Shown here piece by piece: positions 26,115 through 34,426 of a DNA stretch of 64,000 nucleotides (position 1 is its first letter; every line of letters begins with the position of its first letter). This DNA is from an uncultured Tissierellia bacterium (GTDB taxonomy: Bacteria; Bacillota; Clostridia; Tissierellales; Peptoniphilaceae): contig CAMYAK010000001.1 in assembly GCA_947253765.1 (NCBI GenBank), positions 124,001-188,000 on the forward strand, given 5' to 3'. The position numbers were made by a program, and so were the translations under genes. The notes under the pieces were generated by a model. That model was not told the DNA's origin. It searched no databases and was given only the letters and a program-made list of their open reading frames with translations.

Positions 26115-26876
26115 TCAAAGTCTTACCAGTGTTTCCAAGCAGAGTTCCAATGCATAGGCCTTGGAGTCCTCACCCCAATTCCGCTCATCATAGTTTTCTA
26201 TATCATGCAAGCTGTCTGCCGTGTATAAGATTTGGCCCCATTCAATTCCACGCATTTGAGCACAGGCTGCCAATGCCGAACACTCCATCTCGACGACCGA
26301 ACAGCCTTCCTCCTTGCGCCTGGCAACTTTGGCTTTGGTTTCTCGGAAAAATCCGTCTGTGGTCCAAGTTATTACTTCCCTGTATGGGAGCTTATGGGCT
26401 TGTAAGGTTTCCTCTATTGCTTGACGTGCCCTATCTGAAACATCCACAAAGCGGCTTGGAGGCAGGTAGTGGTATGAAGTCCCTTCTTCTCTTAGTGCCT
26501 TGTATGGCACCAAAAAAACATTCTCGTCATATTTTTCTAAAACGCCGCAAGACCCGGCGCTAATAATTTTTCGGGCACCATAGGAGATCAACCATTCCAT
26601 AAATTGGACGGCTGCCGGCGCTCCTACAGGCGCCTGGGCCAAGCAAATTTGTTGTCCCTTTTCTTCGAATACATATATAGGATAGACTTTTGTGGCAGAC
26701 TCAAAATGGGCCACAATCTCTGCGCACCTGCTTATGGCAAATTTATCGATCTCGTCCCCCAAAAAAGCAAAAATGGCTTTATCCGGTAACTTGACAGGAA
26801 TATTATCATGTTCAGGCATAAGAACTGCTGTTTTGTCCGGGTCAAATTCTAAAATTGGAAGGTCGTTTTTTGTCAT
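26115..26876 (-). CDS. Nucleoside phosphorylase (PNP/UDP family)
   Basis: A 253-residue cytosolic phosphorylase of the DeoD/Udp superfamily, splitting nucleosides with phosphate to free base and ribose-1-phosphate. Supporting segments are AQAPVGAPAAVQFMEWLISYGA (phosphate and base site), SAGSCGVLEKY, and VVEMECSALAACAQMRGI, the conserved Glu-Met-Glu ribose-binding motif. Whether it prefers uridine or purine nucleosides cannot be decided. AAAGGATATAAGC precedes the ATG; it appears monocistronic. Confidence 0.83.
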   Translation of the reverse strand: MTKNDLPILEFDPDKTAVLMPEHDNIPVKLPDKAIFAFLGDEIDKFAISRCAEIVAHFESATKVYPIYVFEEKGQQICLAQAPVGAPAAVQFMEWLISYGARKIISAGSCGVLEKYDENVFLVPYKALREEGTSYHYLPPSRFVDVSDRARQAIEETLQAHKLPYREVITWTTDGFFRETKAKVARRKEEGCSVVEMECSALAACAQMRGIEWGQILYTADSLHDIENYDERNWGEDSKAYALELCLETLVRL

Positions 26877-26939
26877 AGCTTATATCCTTTATGTAAATAT
26901 TTTTCCGGATCCATTCACCCGTATAGTACATTTCTGTTT

Positions 26940-27341
26940 CTAGCTTTCATGAAGATAAATTTTCACTTTTATCCTAAGCCAGTTCCTCCTCATCTCTTTT
27001 TCCGTAACTTTGCCGAAAAGAGCCTTACCGGCGTCCATGAGCCTTGAAAATATCACATTATCCTGCTGAGGAACGTAACCGATCTTTTCCTCTTTTATCG
27101 TCTCAATGCGGATAGCTTGAGGATCATGGGGATTCTCCGGTTCCCGATAGAAAACCAACTTGTCCCCCTCATTTAGGGTAACCCCGATGTCTTCAATATT
27201 CTCAATATGGGTTGTGCCGGCAACATAAGTATCAAAAAGAAAAATATCGCGTTCATAAGGTTTTGGCAGGTCGATTCCGGCTTCTTTTCCAAAAAGATAT
27301 TGGGTCAACTCATTCTGATCTTTTTTTGCCAAATCGTTCAT
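26940..27341 (-). CDS. HIRAN domain protein
   Basis: A 133-residue protein whose residues about 30-130 match the HIRAN fold (FDTYVAGTTHIENIEDIG; LVFYREPENPHDPQAIRIE; KIGYVPQQDNVIFSRLMDAG). HIRAN domains bind single-stranded DNA 3' ends in eukaryotic HLTF; stand-alone bacterial versions are of unknown function. The start overlaps the stop of the upstream J-domain-like gene (ATGA), so the two are made together and may work as a pair. Confidence 0.8.
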   Translation of the reverse strand: MNDLAKKDQNELTQYLFGKEAGIDLPKPYERDIFLFDTYVAGTTHIENIEDIGVTLNEGDKLVFYREPENPHDPQAIRIETIKEEKIGYVPQQDNVIFSRLMDAGKALFGKVTEKEMRRNWLRIKVKIYLHES

Positions 27342-28144
27342 GTCTGTGACCTCATCAAATCATTAATATATTCTTGCTGTGTCCGAATTGCTTCCTGAAA
27401 ACTTTTCAATTCTTTAGTGAGTTCAGCTATTCTCTCTGATTTTTTCTGCTCATCTTCCAAATAAGCTTTCCATATATAGGGAGGTCTCCCTTTTATTTCC
27501 TTAATCTCCGCTTTAAGCCGATCAACAAGGCCTTGATATCTTTCTTTCTCTTTCTGAAGCTCTATGATTGAGGATTGGGGATCTTCTTCTATTGTATTGC
27601 TTCCGATCATCTGAAAAATAATCTGTAAAGTATCCAGATCGCCTCGCTTATAGGCCCCCGTGGCATTGAAAAACAGCTCCTGTTGCGCTTCTGATAAATC
27701 CGGATTCAGGTCAGGGTGCAAGGTCTTCACAATGCTTCTATATAATTTCTTTAATTCGTCCGTTTCCTTTTTGGAAAGCCGTTCCAATTGAGACCGCTCA
27801 ATGGCCTGATTCACATCATCAATCTTTTCTTCCAACTTTCTCTTATAGTCTAAAAACTCCTCATCCAAGGCTCTTTCAATCTCATTCATTATGATCTTTT
27901 CTTGACGGTTCTTTTTAGCCTGGATAAGCTCCTTTTTCCGGCGTATCCGAAGAAAATCCGTATAAGCTAGATAGACCTTACACTCAAGGGCCCCAATCTC
28001 AAGCATATATTGGGTTTTTATGTTCCTGCAAGTGACAAACCTAAGCTCATCGCGCTCGATAACATAATTTTCAAGACTGTTCTTGAGCTCCCGAATTTCT
28101 CTCTTTAATTCAATATAGTCAGGCAGTTCAATAATTTGCCCCAT
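27338..28144 (-). CDS. Coiled-coil protein with J-domain-like segment
   Basis: A 268-residue protein. Long charged helices (residues about 10-125 and 190-265) surround a J-domain-like core: ELKKLYRSIVKTLHPDLNPD has the HPD tripeptide at 143-145, followed by a helix that includes FFNATGAYKRGDLDTLQII. A J-domain would recruit an Hsp70/DnaK; here it is embedded in coiled coils rather than at the N-terminus. Coupled to the HIRAN gene by a four-base overlap. AAGGAGG lies before the ATG. Confidence 0.7.
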   Translation of the reverse strand: MGQIIELPDYIELKREIRELKNSLENYVIERDELRFVTCRNIKTQYMLEIGALECKVYLAYTDFLRIRRKKELIQAKKNRQEKIIMNEIERALDEEFLDYKRKLEEKIDDVNQAIERSQLERLSKKETDELKKLYRSIVKTLHPDLNPDLSEAQQELFFNATGAYKRGDLDTLQIIFQMIGSNTIEEDPQSSIIELQKEKERYQGLVDRLKAEIKEIKGRPPYIWKAYLEDEQKKSERIAELTKELKSFQEAIRTQQEYINDLMRSQT

Positions 28145-28175
28145 GGTTTTTCCTCCTTAAGCTTCCAATGCCTTT

Positions 28176-29216
28176 CTATAATTTGTATTTGGTGGATCTT
28201 CCGGCGCCAATTTGCTTGATTAGCCCTTTGTCCTTTAACTCTTTCAAGGCCCTTTCGATGGTCCTTTGAGAAACATCAGGGCAGAGTATGACCAGGTCGG
28301 ATTTTGATAATGGTTCTAAAGAATTTTTAAAAACCTTCATCACTCTTTCTGCGGAAGTTAAGGATTTCTCCCCAATTAATTTAAATCGCTCATCACACTC
28401 ACTGTATGCTTTATATATGACAGATAGCATATATTTTATAAAAGGCAACTCATCATTTGTTCCATCGTGCCAATTTTCACTTGAATCCTGTAATGCTTTG
28501 TAATAAATATCCTTCGTATCCTCTATAATCATTTCAAGAGAAATATATTTTCCTACAAAAAAACCGTTTTTATACAGGAGTAGAAGCGTTAAGAGCCTTG
28601 ACATCCTACCATTGCCATCTAAAAATGGGTGAATGCTTAAGAAATCGTGGATCATAGTAGGAATTAAAAGCAGGGGCGGAATATTTGATTTTACAGCACC
28701 ATCATAAGCGAGAAGCATTCTGTCAATATGATCTTCCGTTTCAAATTCCGGCACAGGTTGGAATCTTATCTTTTTATTACCATGTGAATCAACTTCTACA
28801 ATAGCATTATCCATGGCCTTGAATTTTCCTTTATGTCTTTCGCCGGAATAAGCGTAAAGTTTATTATGTAGTGTCAGAATATTGTTTTTTGTTAGTTCAA
28901 TATTCTCGTAATTTTCATGAATAATATCTAATACTTCTCTATATCCATATATTTTTTCTTCATTCCTGTTTCTAGGTTGGCTTTTTTTAGTCATCAATTC
29001 TTCTAATCTGCTGTCATTTATATAAATTCCCTCAATAGCATTGGATGACTTGGTTGATTGAATTTTTGCGACCTCAACCATTTTTTCAAGAATATCGGAA
29101 AAATTGGCCACATAAAGTTCCTGCTTGCCCTTATGCTCATATATTCCGGCTATTAGCTCATAAATTGTTGCAGGTATTTTAATGTCTAATAGTTTTTTAT
29201 AATTAAACTCCCTCAT
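28176..29216 (-). CDS. Fic family protein with C-terminal winged helix
   Basis: A 346-residue Fic/DOC protein. The active-site loop HPFLDGNGRMSRL near residues 196-208 is intact, so it should AMPylate (or otherwise NMPylate) a target. The upstream segment TKSSNAIEGIYINDSRL matches the self-inhibitory (S/T)xxxE(G/N)-type motif, so its activity is probably auto-inhibited. A C-terminal winged helix (KSDLVILCPDVSQRTIERAL) suggests it also binds DNA, perhaps its own promoter palindrome. AAAGGAGGGGG precedes the ATG. Confidence 0.9.
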   Translation of the reverse strand: MREFNYKKLLDIKIPATIYELIAGIYEHKGKQELYVANFSDILEKMVEVAKIQSTKSSNAIEGIYINDSRLEELMTKKSQPRNRNEEKIYGYREVLDIIHENYENIELTKNNILTLHNKLYAYSGERHKGKFKAMDNAIVEVDSHGNKKIRFQPVPEFETEDHIDRMLLAYDGAVKSNIPPLLLIPTMIHDFLSIHPFLDGNGRMSRLLTLLLLYKNGFFVGKYISLEMIIEDTKDIYYKALQDSSENWHDGTNDELPFIKYMLSVIYKAYSECDERFKLIGEKSLTSAERVMKVFKNSLEPLSKSDLVILCPDVSQRTIERALKELKDKGLIKQIGAGRSTKYKL

Positions 29217-29230
29217 GCCCCCTCCTTTCT

Positions 29231-29252
29231 CGCCATTTTACCATAAATGGCG
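29231..29252 (-). promoter_or_regulatory. 22-bp palindrome upstream of the Fic gene
   Basis: CGCCATTT-N6-AAATGGCG is perfect in its 8-bp arms and contains TAAAAT, a possible -10 on the minus strand, 14 bp before the start codon. It is a good candidate operator, possibly for the Fic protein's own winged helix (inference). Confidence 0.55.
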
Positions 29253-29253
29253 T

Positions 29254-29337
29254 AGTTTAATCGATGGTGGCGAGATTCAAACCAAAACATATGAATCTCC
29301 TGAGGACCTGTTTGAAGACCTAGATTCAGAGGATTGA
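29254..29337 (+). pseudogene. RelB/DinJ-like antitoxin C-terminal remnant
   Basis: An open stretch without a start codon ends TKTYESPEDLFEDLDSED and a stop. The motif YxSPEELFxDL is the usual tail of RelB/DinJ-type antitoxins. No toxin gene follows. The fragment is short, so the identification is tentative. Confidence 0.4.
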
Positions 29338-29352
29338 TCTTCATGCTCAAAC

Positions 29353-29832
29353 TTAAAACAAGGTCAAAAAATAGGCGTCAGCCAATGCGACGCACAAAAA
29401 CAGAACCAGGGCCCGCAAAAACGCATCAATATGCTTTTTGGGATCCCGGTATAAATCAGCTTGGGGGATTTTGGATAGCCTTATCCTCTCGGTATTTCTC
29501 CACCACAGAAGATCAATAACCACAAGATCAAAGATATTTAGGGTCTGGCCCATAATTAGCAGGCAAAAGAAGTTATGCATAAAACTCTTTTGGCGAATAA
29601 GAATTCCCAAAAGAAAAAATAAGATCATAAACAATAGAAAATTACCGGCCAATGTGGCCAACTTTCCGGTTTCCTTATATTTCCCTCGGTAGCCTTCGAT
29701 TTCTCTGATTCGCTTTTGGACTTCATCAGGATAGGACGAGTAACTCCTCAAATTTTTTTCATCCGTTCCTGTCCCCAAAAAACACAAAATGAAAAACAGA
29801 ATACATAAGGCAACAGTTTCAATTATTAACAT
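29353..29832 (-). CDS. Membrane protein of unknown function
   Basis: A 159-residue protein with about four hydrophobic segments (residues 3-20, 62-82, 88-108, 138-158). A soluble loop (YPDEVQKRIREIEGYRGKYK) follows the first helix. I do not recognise a family. CGAGGTGT lies before the ATG. It follows the esterase gene after a 26-bp gap and is probably cotranscribed with it, which would place it under the GTTAG-CTAAC operator. Confidence 0.6.
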   Translation of the reverse strand: MLIIETVALCILFFILCFLGTGTDEKNLRSYSSYPDEVQKRIREIEGYRGKYKETGKLATLAGNFLLFMILFFLLGILIRQKSFMHNFFCLLIMGQTLNIFDLVVIDLLWWRNTERIRLSKIPQADLYRDPKKHIDAFLRALVLFLCVALADAYFLTLF

Positions 29833-29858
29833 ATTACACCTCGAATTTTTATCCGGGT

Positions 29859-30797
29859 TTAATGTTTTAGTAAATCAATGATTTGGTCCTGGGCCTCTCT
29901 GCCTTCTTTAAAAAATCTTAAAAGCGGATAGCAGTGGCACATCCCCTCGCCTACAACAATCTCATATGGGACACAGTATTTTCCCATGGCTTTTTCAAAA
30001 TATTCTGCAAATGCATAGAGACATTCATTTTCCCCGTAATAAAAATAGGTTTTGGGGAAGTCTGAAAAGTCCCCGACTGTCCCGTCAAACATATATTCCG
30101 GCACATCTTCTTTTCCCTTGCATATCTCCCTTGCTGTTTTGAAATACTCGGGATCAATCATGATATCTTTAGAGCTGAGAGCTTTTACCTTTTCCCAAAT
30201 CTCTTTGCCTCTATCGAGTTCTACATTGGGCAGGCCGCCCGGAGAAACTGAAACTATCTTACCCGGCATAGGCAGGGTCCTACCCTGTGCGTTGTTATGT
30301 AAAAAGATCCCAAGTGCCAAGCAAGCTCCCGATGAGAAGCCTAAGACTCCTATATTGTCAGCCTCATAGACCTTTGTCATCAATTTATAAGTTTCAAAAC
30401 AAACCTTGTATGTCTCTTCAATATTCCTATCTGCATTGCATAGGGGATAAAATATGAACCAAACGTCTTTTCCCGTATTTTCCATTATTCTTTCCGATAG
30501 GGAAAAATCCAGCCTGTCGGGTCCCGTAATCATGCCCCCACCAAAAAGATAAAGGATGGCGCCTTTAGCAGGGTTCTTGCTTTTTTGATAGGTCAAAAGC
30601 CTATTTCCCATAACATTTCTGTCAAAGAGAAAATATTTCTTCCTATCCGCCCTTTTCATGGCCTTGCCAATATCAAAAGTTGACTTTGCATTCTGTTTCT
30701 CGGCATAGTTCAATATATCTTCTTTGGACTTTCTGAAGATCTTCTTCACTCCCGCCAATTTGACTGTTTCCGCGGCAACTTTATATGTTAGTGACAT
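29859..30797 (-). CDS. Alpha/beta hydrolase (esterase/lipase-like)
   Basis: A cytosolic alpha/beta hydrolase of about 312 residues. The oxyanion-hole motif LFGGGMITGP corresponds to HGGG with the His replaced by Phe; the nucleophile elbow is GFSSGACLALG; the C-terminal GEGMCHCYPLL supplies the likely catalytic His. It resembles hormone-sensitive-lipase-type esterases. The frame is open to 30860, but the ATG at 30797 has GAGGGGGAGG upstream and lies downstream of the inferred promoter, so the longer form is excluded. Substrate unknown. Confidence 0.82.
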   Translation of the reverse strand: MSLTYKVAAETVKLAGVKKIFRKSKEDILNYAEKQNAKSTFDIGKAMKRADRKKYFLFDRNVMGNRLLTYQKSKNPAKGAILYLFGGGMITGPDRLDFSLSERIMENTGKDVWFIFYPLCNADRNIEETYKVCFETYKLMTKVYEADNIGVLGFSSGACLALGIFLHNNAQGRTLPMPGKIVSVSPGGLPNVELDRGKEIWEKVKALSSKDIMIDPEYFKTAREICKGKEDVPEYMFDGTVGDFSDFPKTYFYYGENECLYAFAEYFEKAMGKYCVPYEIVVGEGMCHCYPLLRFFKEGREAQDQIIDLLKH

Positions 30798-30815
30798 TTC
30801 CTCCCCCTCTCTTTG

Positions 30816-30862
30816 GTTAGTTTTCACTAACATTATATTCCCGCTTATCTTGCTTTTCAATA
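30816..30862 (-). promoter_or_regulatory. Promoter and GTTAG/CTAAC operator of the esterase gene
   Basis: GTTAGTTTTCACTAAC (30816-30831) follows TATAAT on the minus strand, with TTGAAA 17 bp further up. Hexamers, spacing and operator position equal those at 25681-25727, pointing to one common repressor. Confidence 0.75.
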
Positions 30863-30944
30863 ATTATCCCGGATTCTGAACTGCCTTAGTCGCTCAGTAA
30901 AGTTCATTCCATATTTTTTCCATACTTATAAAAATTCTACCTTC

Positions 30945-31598
30945 TTATTCCAATGTAAGAAGAAGTGCCATCTTAAACTTCTTCGTTGCTTTAACTGAGT
31001 GCAGCCCTGCTTTTGCAAAGTGGAAATTTTGGCCAGCCTTGATCATATGATCCTTTCCCTCATATCCAATCACACCTTCACCGTCCAAGGCAAAAATCAA
31101 TGCCTCCCCAGGTGCTGCATGTTCTGAAAGTCCCGTGCCTTCATCAAAGGCCATGAGGACTAACTTCATCTTGTCATTGTGCACCACATCCATATTGACG
31201 ATCTTGCCTTCTGCATATGGAACAAGATCGGCCAATTTGAAAACTTCTCCTGGTTTTATTATTTCATTCATTATATCTTCCTTTCCTATGGATATTTCCG
31301 TATATACAGATCCCACTTCTGTTCTCATCCCTATAGGGGTGTCCGCCGGGGTCAAAATGCTGTCTCCCGTTATCAGGTTTTTCAAAAAGTCGTCATACCC
31401 GTATACCATCACATTTCCGTCTGCAACAATGAGCATTTTATGGTAGGGATGGATCTCCGCACTAATATCAGTGTTTTTCGCCAACGAGAAATATGTGATA
31501 CAGTTATTCCCGCCGTAAATTTCTTTTGAAATGGTACAAGCCGGAATCGGCCGATTATCCTTTCCTATGGAAAAGACCTCACCTATTTTCTCTATCAT
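30945..31598 (-). CDS. Bicupin protein under Crp/Fnr-type control
   Basis: A protein of about 217 residues with two cupin barrels: the first around ISAEIHPYHKMLIVADGNVMVYG, the second around GTGLSEHAAPGEALIFALDGEG and GQNFHFAKAGLHSVKA. Metal-binding His and Glu are clear in the second barrel. Such proteins are often small-molecule sensors or isomerases; no substrate can be named. A longer frame (to 31688) starts upstream of the inferred transcription start at 31686, so the ATG at 31598 with GGAAG in front is chosen. Divergent from the Crp/Fnr regulator gene. Confidence 0.8.
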   Translation of the reverse strand: MIEKIGEVFSIGKDNRPIPACTISKEIYGGNNCITYFSLAKNTDISAEIHPYHKMLIVADGNVMVYGYDDFLKNLITGDSILTPADTPIGMRTEVGSVYTEISIGKEDIMNEIIKPGEVFKLADLVPYAEGKIVNMDVVHNDKMKLVLMAFDEGTGLSEHAAPGEALIFALDGEGVIGYEGKDHMIKAGQNFHFAKAGLHSVKATKKFKMALLLTLE

Positions 31599-31720
31599 AA
31601 TAATTACTTCCAGTTCTAAAAATCCTTTTTCCAATAATATAGGAAAAACATTCTCTTTTTTAAAGTTATCAGTTTCTTGATTTCCCATTTTGATTATATT
31701 ATGATCAAAGCAACAATTAT

Positions 31721-31734
31721 GTTGTCATGCCAAC
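31721..31734. promoter_or_regulatory. Crp/Fnr-type operator between cupin and regulator genes
   Basis: GTTGTCATGCCAAC is a GTTG-N6-CAAC palindrome. For the minus-strand cupin gene a perfect TATAAT lies at 31693-31698, putting the start at 31686 and the operator centre at -41.5, the classical class II activator position. For the plus-strand regulator gene it lies just before the start codon, consistent with autoregulation. Confidence 0.8.
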
Positions 31735-31748
31735 TATATGGGGGTTTT

Positions 31749-32414
31749 ATGGATACTTTTTTTCTGACAACTACCCGACTTTTTCATGGCATTAGTGAAA
31801 GCGAACTTATTGAACTGCTCCCCTGTTTGGATGCGAATGAGCGTAAATTCCAAAAAGATGAGCTTATTTTGCGAGCAGGATCGCCTGTCAGTGAGATTGG
31901 CCTTGTTACATCGGGAAGTGTCAATATAGTAGTTAATTTCTATTGGGGTGATAGTCATATCTTCGGCCACATTGGCAGGGGACAAATCTTTGCGGAAAAT
32001 TATGCCGCCATTCCCGGCAAAGAGCTCATCTGCGATGTGGTTGCCTGCGAAGAAACCGAAGTCCTCTTTCTAAATATGCAGAAGATGTTGACTAGCTGCC
32101 AACGTGCCTGCGCTTTCCATACCAGGCTCATTAAGAATTTGCTTGGAATTTCCGCACTTAAAAACCTGAATCTTTCCACCCGCATGATGCACACGGCTTC
32201 CAATTCCCTTCGGGAGAGACTTCTATCCTACCTCTCCGAGCAAGCCTTAGAACACATGAGCTTGCAATTTAGCATCCCCTTTAACCGCCAGCAGCTTGCT
32301 GACTATTTGGCTGTAAACCGGAGCGCCATGTCTAGTGAACTTTCTAAAATGCAGAAAGATGGGTTAATTACATATCATAAAAATACATTCACATTGCAGA
32401 AGACCATGATATAA
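31749..32414 (+). CDS. Crp/Fnr family transcriptional regulator
   Basis: A 221-residue regulator: an N-terminal cyclic-nucleotide-binding-type barrel (about residues 10-125: DELILRAGSPVSEIGLVTSG), a dimer helix, and a C-terminal winged helix (NRQQLADYLAVNRSAMSSELSKM). Cys residues occur (for example LLPCLDA, ICDVVACEE, TSCQRACAF), but I see no classic Fnr N-terminal cysteine cluster, so the signal (redox, NO, haem or a ligand) is open. The ATG at 31749 has GGGGG upstream; the longer frame to 31677 would run through the operator. Confidence 0.87.
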   Translation: MDTFFLTTTRLFHGISESELIELLPCLDANERKFQKDELILRAGSPVSEIGLVTSGSVNIVVNFYWGDSHIFGHIGRGQIFAENYAAIPGKELICDVVACEETEVLFLNMQKMLTSCQRACAFHTRLIKNLLGISALKNLNLSTRMMHTASNSLRERLLSYLSEQALEHMSLQFSIPFNRQQLADYLAVNRSAMSSELSKMQKDGLITYHKNTFTLQKTMI

Positions 32415-32437
32415 CCCCTCTTGTATTTAAAACCGTC

Positions 32438-33874
32438 TTACGCCTTATCTCCAAGAAAGTGTTCCTTGGCAAACTCCATATCCTGAACAAGTTCAACCGT
32501 TCCAACATACTTGCCGGCCCTATCCCTCACTGCCATGTATTTGACCAGCATGGTCCGTCCGCCCTTTTCCATCCAAATCGTAACATCATCGCGGCGGCAA
32601 TTCCTGAAATCATCGATGATCTGCCTTACCATAGGCTCGATCTTCGGGGGATGACAAGAAAAGACATCGCGATCAATCGCCATACCCGGGCGCTTAAATA
32701 CTTTCGGTCCTTCATTGAAGAAGCGGTTGATATTGTCAGCATCAACAAAGGTGATCTCCAGAGGTATTGTGTTGAGAAGTGCAATAAGCTGGTCTATTGT
32801 CAGGTGTCCGCCCGGCATGACAATCTCTCCTTCTAAGCCGGTTGCTGAGCTTGTCTGAGCCTTTTCCGCCTCTTCCCACACCTCATGCTCTATGCCGAAG
32901 CAAACAGCATAGTCCTTGGAATCCTGATAAATGCCGAACCATTCCTCTTCCGTAAAATTGTCTGCACATATTGGAAAGAGAATATTCTGCTCTTTATAAA
33001 TCATCTCCTCTGCACGGGTCAGCACGGCAACAAGCCTGGATTTCCATTCTTCGTCACGCTCTGTTTCCCGGGCAAGTGAGCCGAGCTCATCACGTATTTC
33101 GTCGTCCACTGTCCACATAACTTCAGATGGCCCGGATATGCCATACTTTACATTAAGTAGAGGATAAATCAGGTCTCCCTTCTTTGCATAGTGGGTTGAA
33201 AGTTCGCGTATCTCGGGAATTATTGATTCATCCCTGCTTTTTTTATATTTTTCAAGAAGCTCTGAAAGCACATTATTTTCCTTTGCCAATGTGTACAATG
33301 GATGCCCGATAATGGCTTCCATCATGGCGGCACGAGCATTTTTATCAACATTGACAATTTGCTCTTGTCTGGTTGCTCCATGGAAAAGTGCGGAATGGAC
33401 ATCACAGAGTCGCTGTACTTCAGAAAGCGGAGTCCCTTCCATCATCAATTCCTGCTCAGCCTGCATGATCTCTGAGGCTTCAACCTCTCCGAATTCACGG
33501 GCGAAATCCGCCCTCACATCTTCAAGTTCTTCACCCTCTCCAAGCCTCCTCAAATAGTTTTTGAGCTGCTCTCTTCTGGTCTCCGAAGGATTTACTGCTT
33601 TCGTTTCTTCCCTTCCATTCTGTACTTGGGAGGCTGTATTGGGCATTTCACCTTCAATTTCAAAACCTTGTTCCATTAAGGTCTTAACAATACTCATCAT
33701 AGGAATATTCTTCATCTTAGCACCCTTAGGAATAGTCATAATCTTACCAACTGAATGCAGAACAGGTTTTTTCTTAATTTCTGAAAAGCCAAGCCCCGCC
33801 ATAATATCAATCAGCTCCGGATATTCCCGGGTAAGCTCATATACACTTTTATTCAAATCAAGTTTCTTTGCCAT
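32438..33874 (-). CDS. DUF1858-DUF438-hemerythrin-PAS protein
   Basis: A 478-residue cytosolic multidomain protein. Residues 1-75 are DUF1858 (LDLNKSVYELTREYPELIDI), about 100-170 DUF438 (LGEGEELEDVRADFAREFGE), about 175-320 a hemerythrin-like helical bundle with His and Glu ligands (ALFHGATRQEQ, GHPLYTL, LSTHYAKKGDLIYPLL), and 355-478 a PAS domain (ITFVDADNINRFFNEGPKVF). This architecture suggests di-iron-based sensing or handling of O2, NO or Fe-S damage. Its promoter carries the Crp/Fnr operator, so it is probably an effector of that regulator. Confidence 0.88.
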   Translation of the reverse strand: MAKKLDLNKSVYELTREYPELIDIMAGLGFSEIKKKPVLHSVGKIMTIPKGAKMKNIPMMSIVKTLMEQGFEIEGEMPNTASQVQNGREETKAVNPSETRREQLKNYLRRLGEGEELEDVRADFAREFGEVEASEIMQAEQELMMEGTPLSEVQRLCDVHSALFHGATRQEQIVNVDKNARAAMMEAIIGHPLYTLAKENNVLSELLEKYKKSRDESIIPEIRELSTHYAKKGDLIYPLLNVKYGISGPSEVMWTVDDEIRDELGSLARETERDEEWKSRLVAVLTRAEEMIYKEQNILFPICADNFTEEEWFGIYQDSKDYAVCFGIEHEVWEEAEKAQTSSATGLEGEIVMPGGHLTIDQLIALLNTIPLEITFVDADNINRFFNEGPKVFKRPGMAIDRDVFSCHPPKIEPMVRQIIDDFRNCRRDDVTIWMEKGGRTMLVKYMAVRDRAGKYVGTVELVQDMEFAKEHFLGDKA

Positions 33875-33902
33875 AGTGATATACTCCTTTGCTTTTTGTT
33901 TA

Positions 33903-33944
33903 ATTATACTTCTAAAACAAAGACATTTATGTTGCTATGACAAC
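33903..33944 (-). promoter_or_regulatory. Promoter and Crp/Fnr operator of the DUF438 gene
   Basis: GTTGCTATGACAAC (33931-33944) matches the 31721 site at 12 of 14 bases when read on the minus strand. TATAAT at 33903-33908 puts the start near 33896 and the operator centre at -41.5. The -35 region is poor, as expected for an activated promoter. Confidence 0.8.
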
Positions 33945-34047
33945 AAATTTTCGCAAATCGTATTCTTGGTTTTGACTTAAGCAAAAAGCCGGCCAGCTTG
34001 TTTGCCCGGCTTTATGACTATATGGATTCAAGAGTTAATCAATTCAT

Positions 34048-34300
34048 TCAAAATTCCTTTTTCTTAAAGATGTGGATTGAAATGCTAACAGATAAGATAT
34101 TCAAAAAAATCGTAAGTGCAAGCAACCCGATTGTTAATGTTGAAATTGGAATATCAATTAAAGGCTCTGAAACTTGAAAAAGATCTTTCAGCTTAGGACC
34201 CAGCCAAGAAAAACCTGCAAAGATTATAAAATAAAGGATCACAAATAGGATCTGAGCTTGATCTTTGTTGAACTTAAAATGGTTAAGAACGTGGTGTATC
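34048..34300 (-). pseudogene. C-terminal remnant of an ABC-2 type permease
   Basis: The open frame reads HHVLNHFKFNKDQAQILFV then two hydrophobic helices and ends VSISIHIFKKKEF. This is the usual last part of an ABC-2 family permease. An in-frame stop lies just upstream and no start or ribosome binding site is present, so the gene is truncated. No ATPase partner is nearby. Confidence 0.55.
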
Positions 34301-34426
34301 TAATCCATTAAAAAGTCTTCTATAAAATTTACCGGTTCTATAAAAGCAAGTTCTTTGATTTCCAGCTTCTAATGTACTATGATTGCTACAATAAATATTT
34401 AAATAAACAGTTGGAGGAGTAAATAC

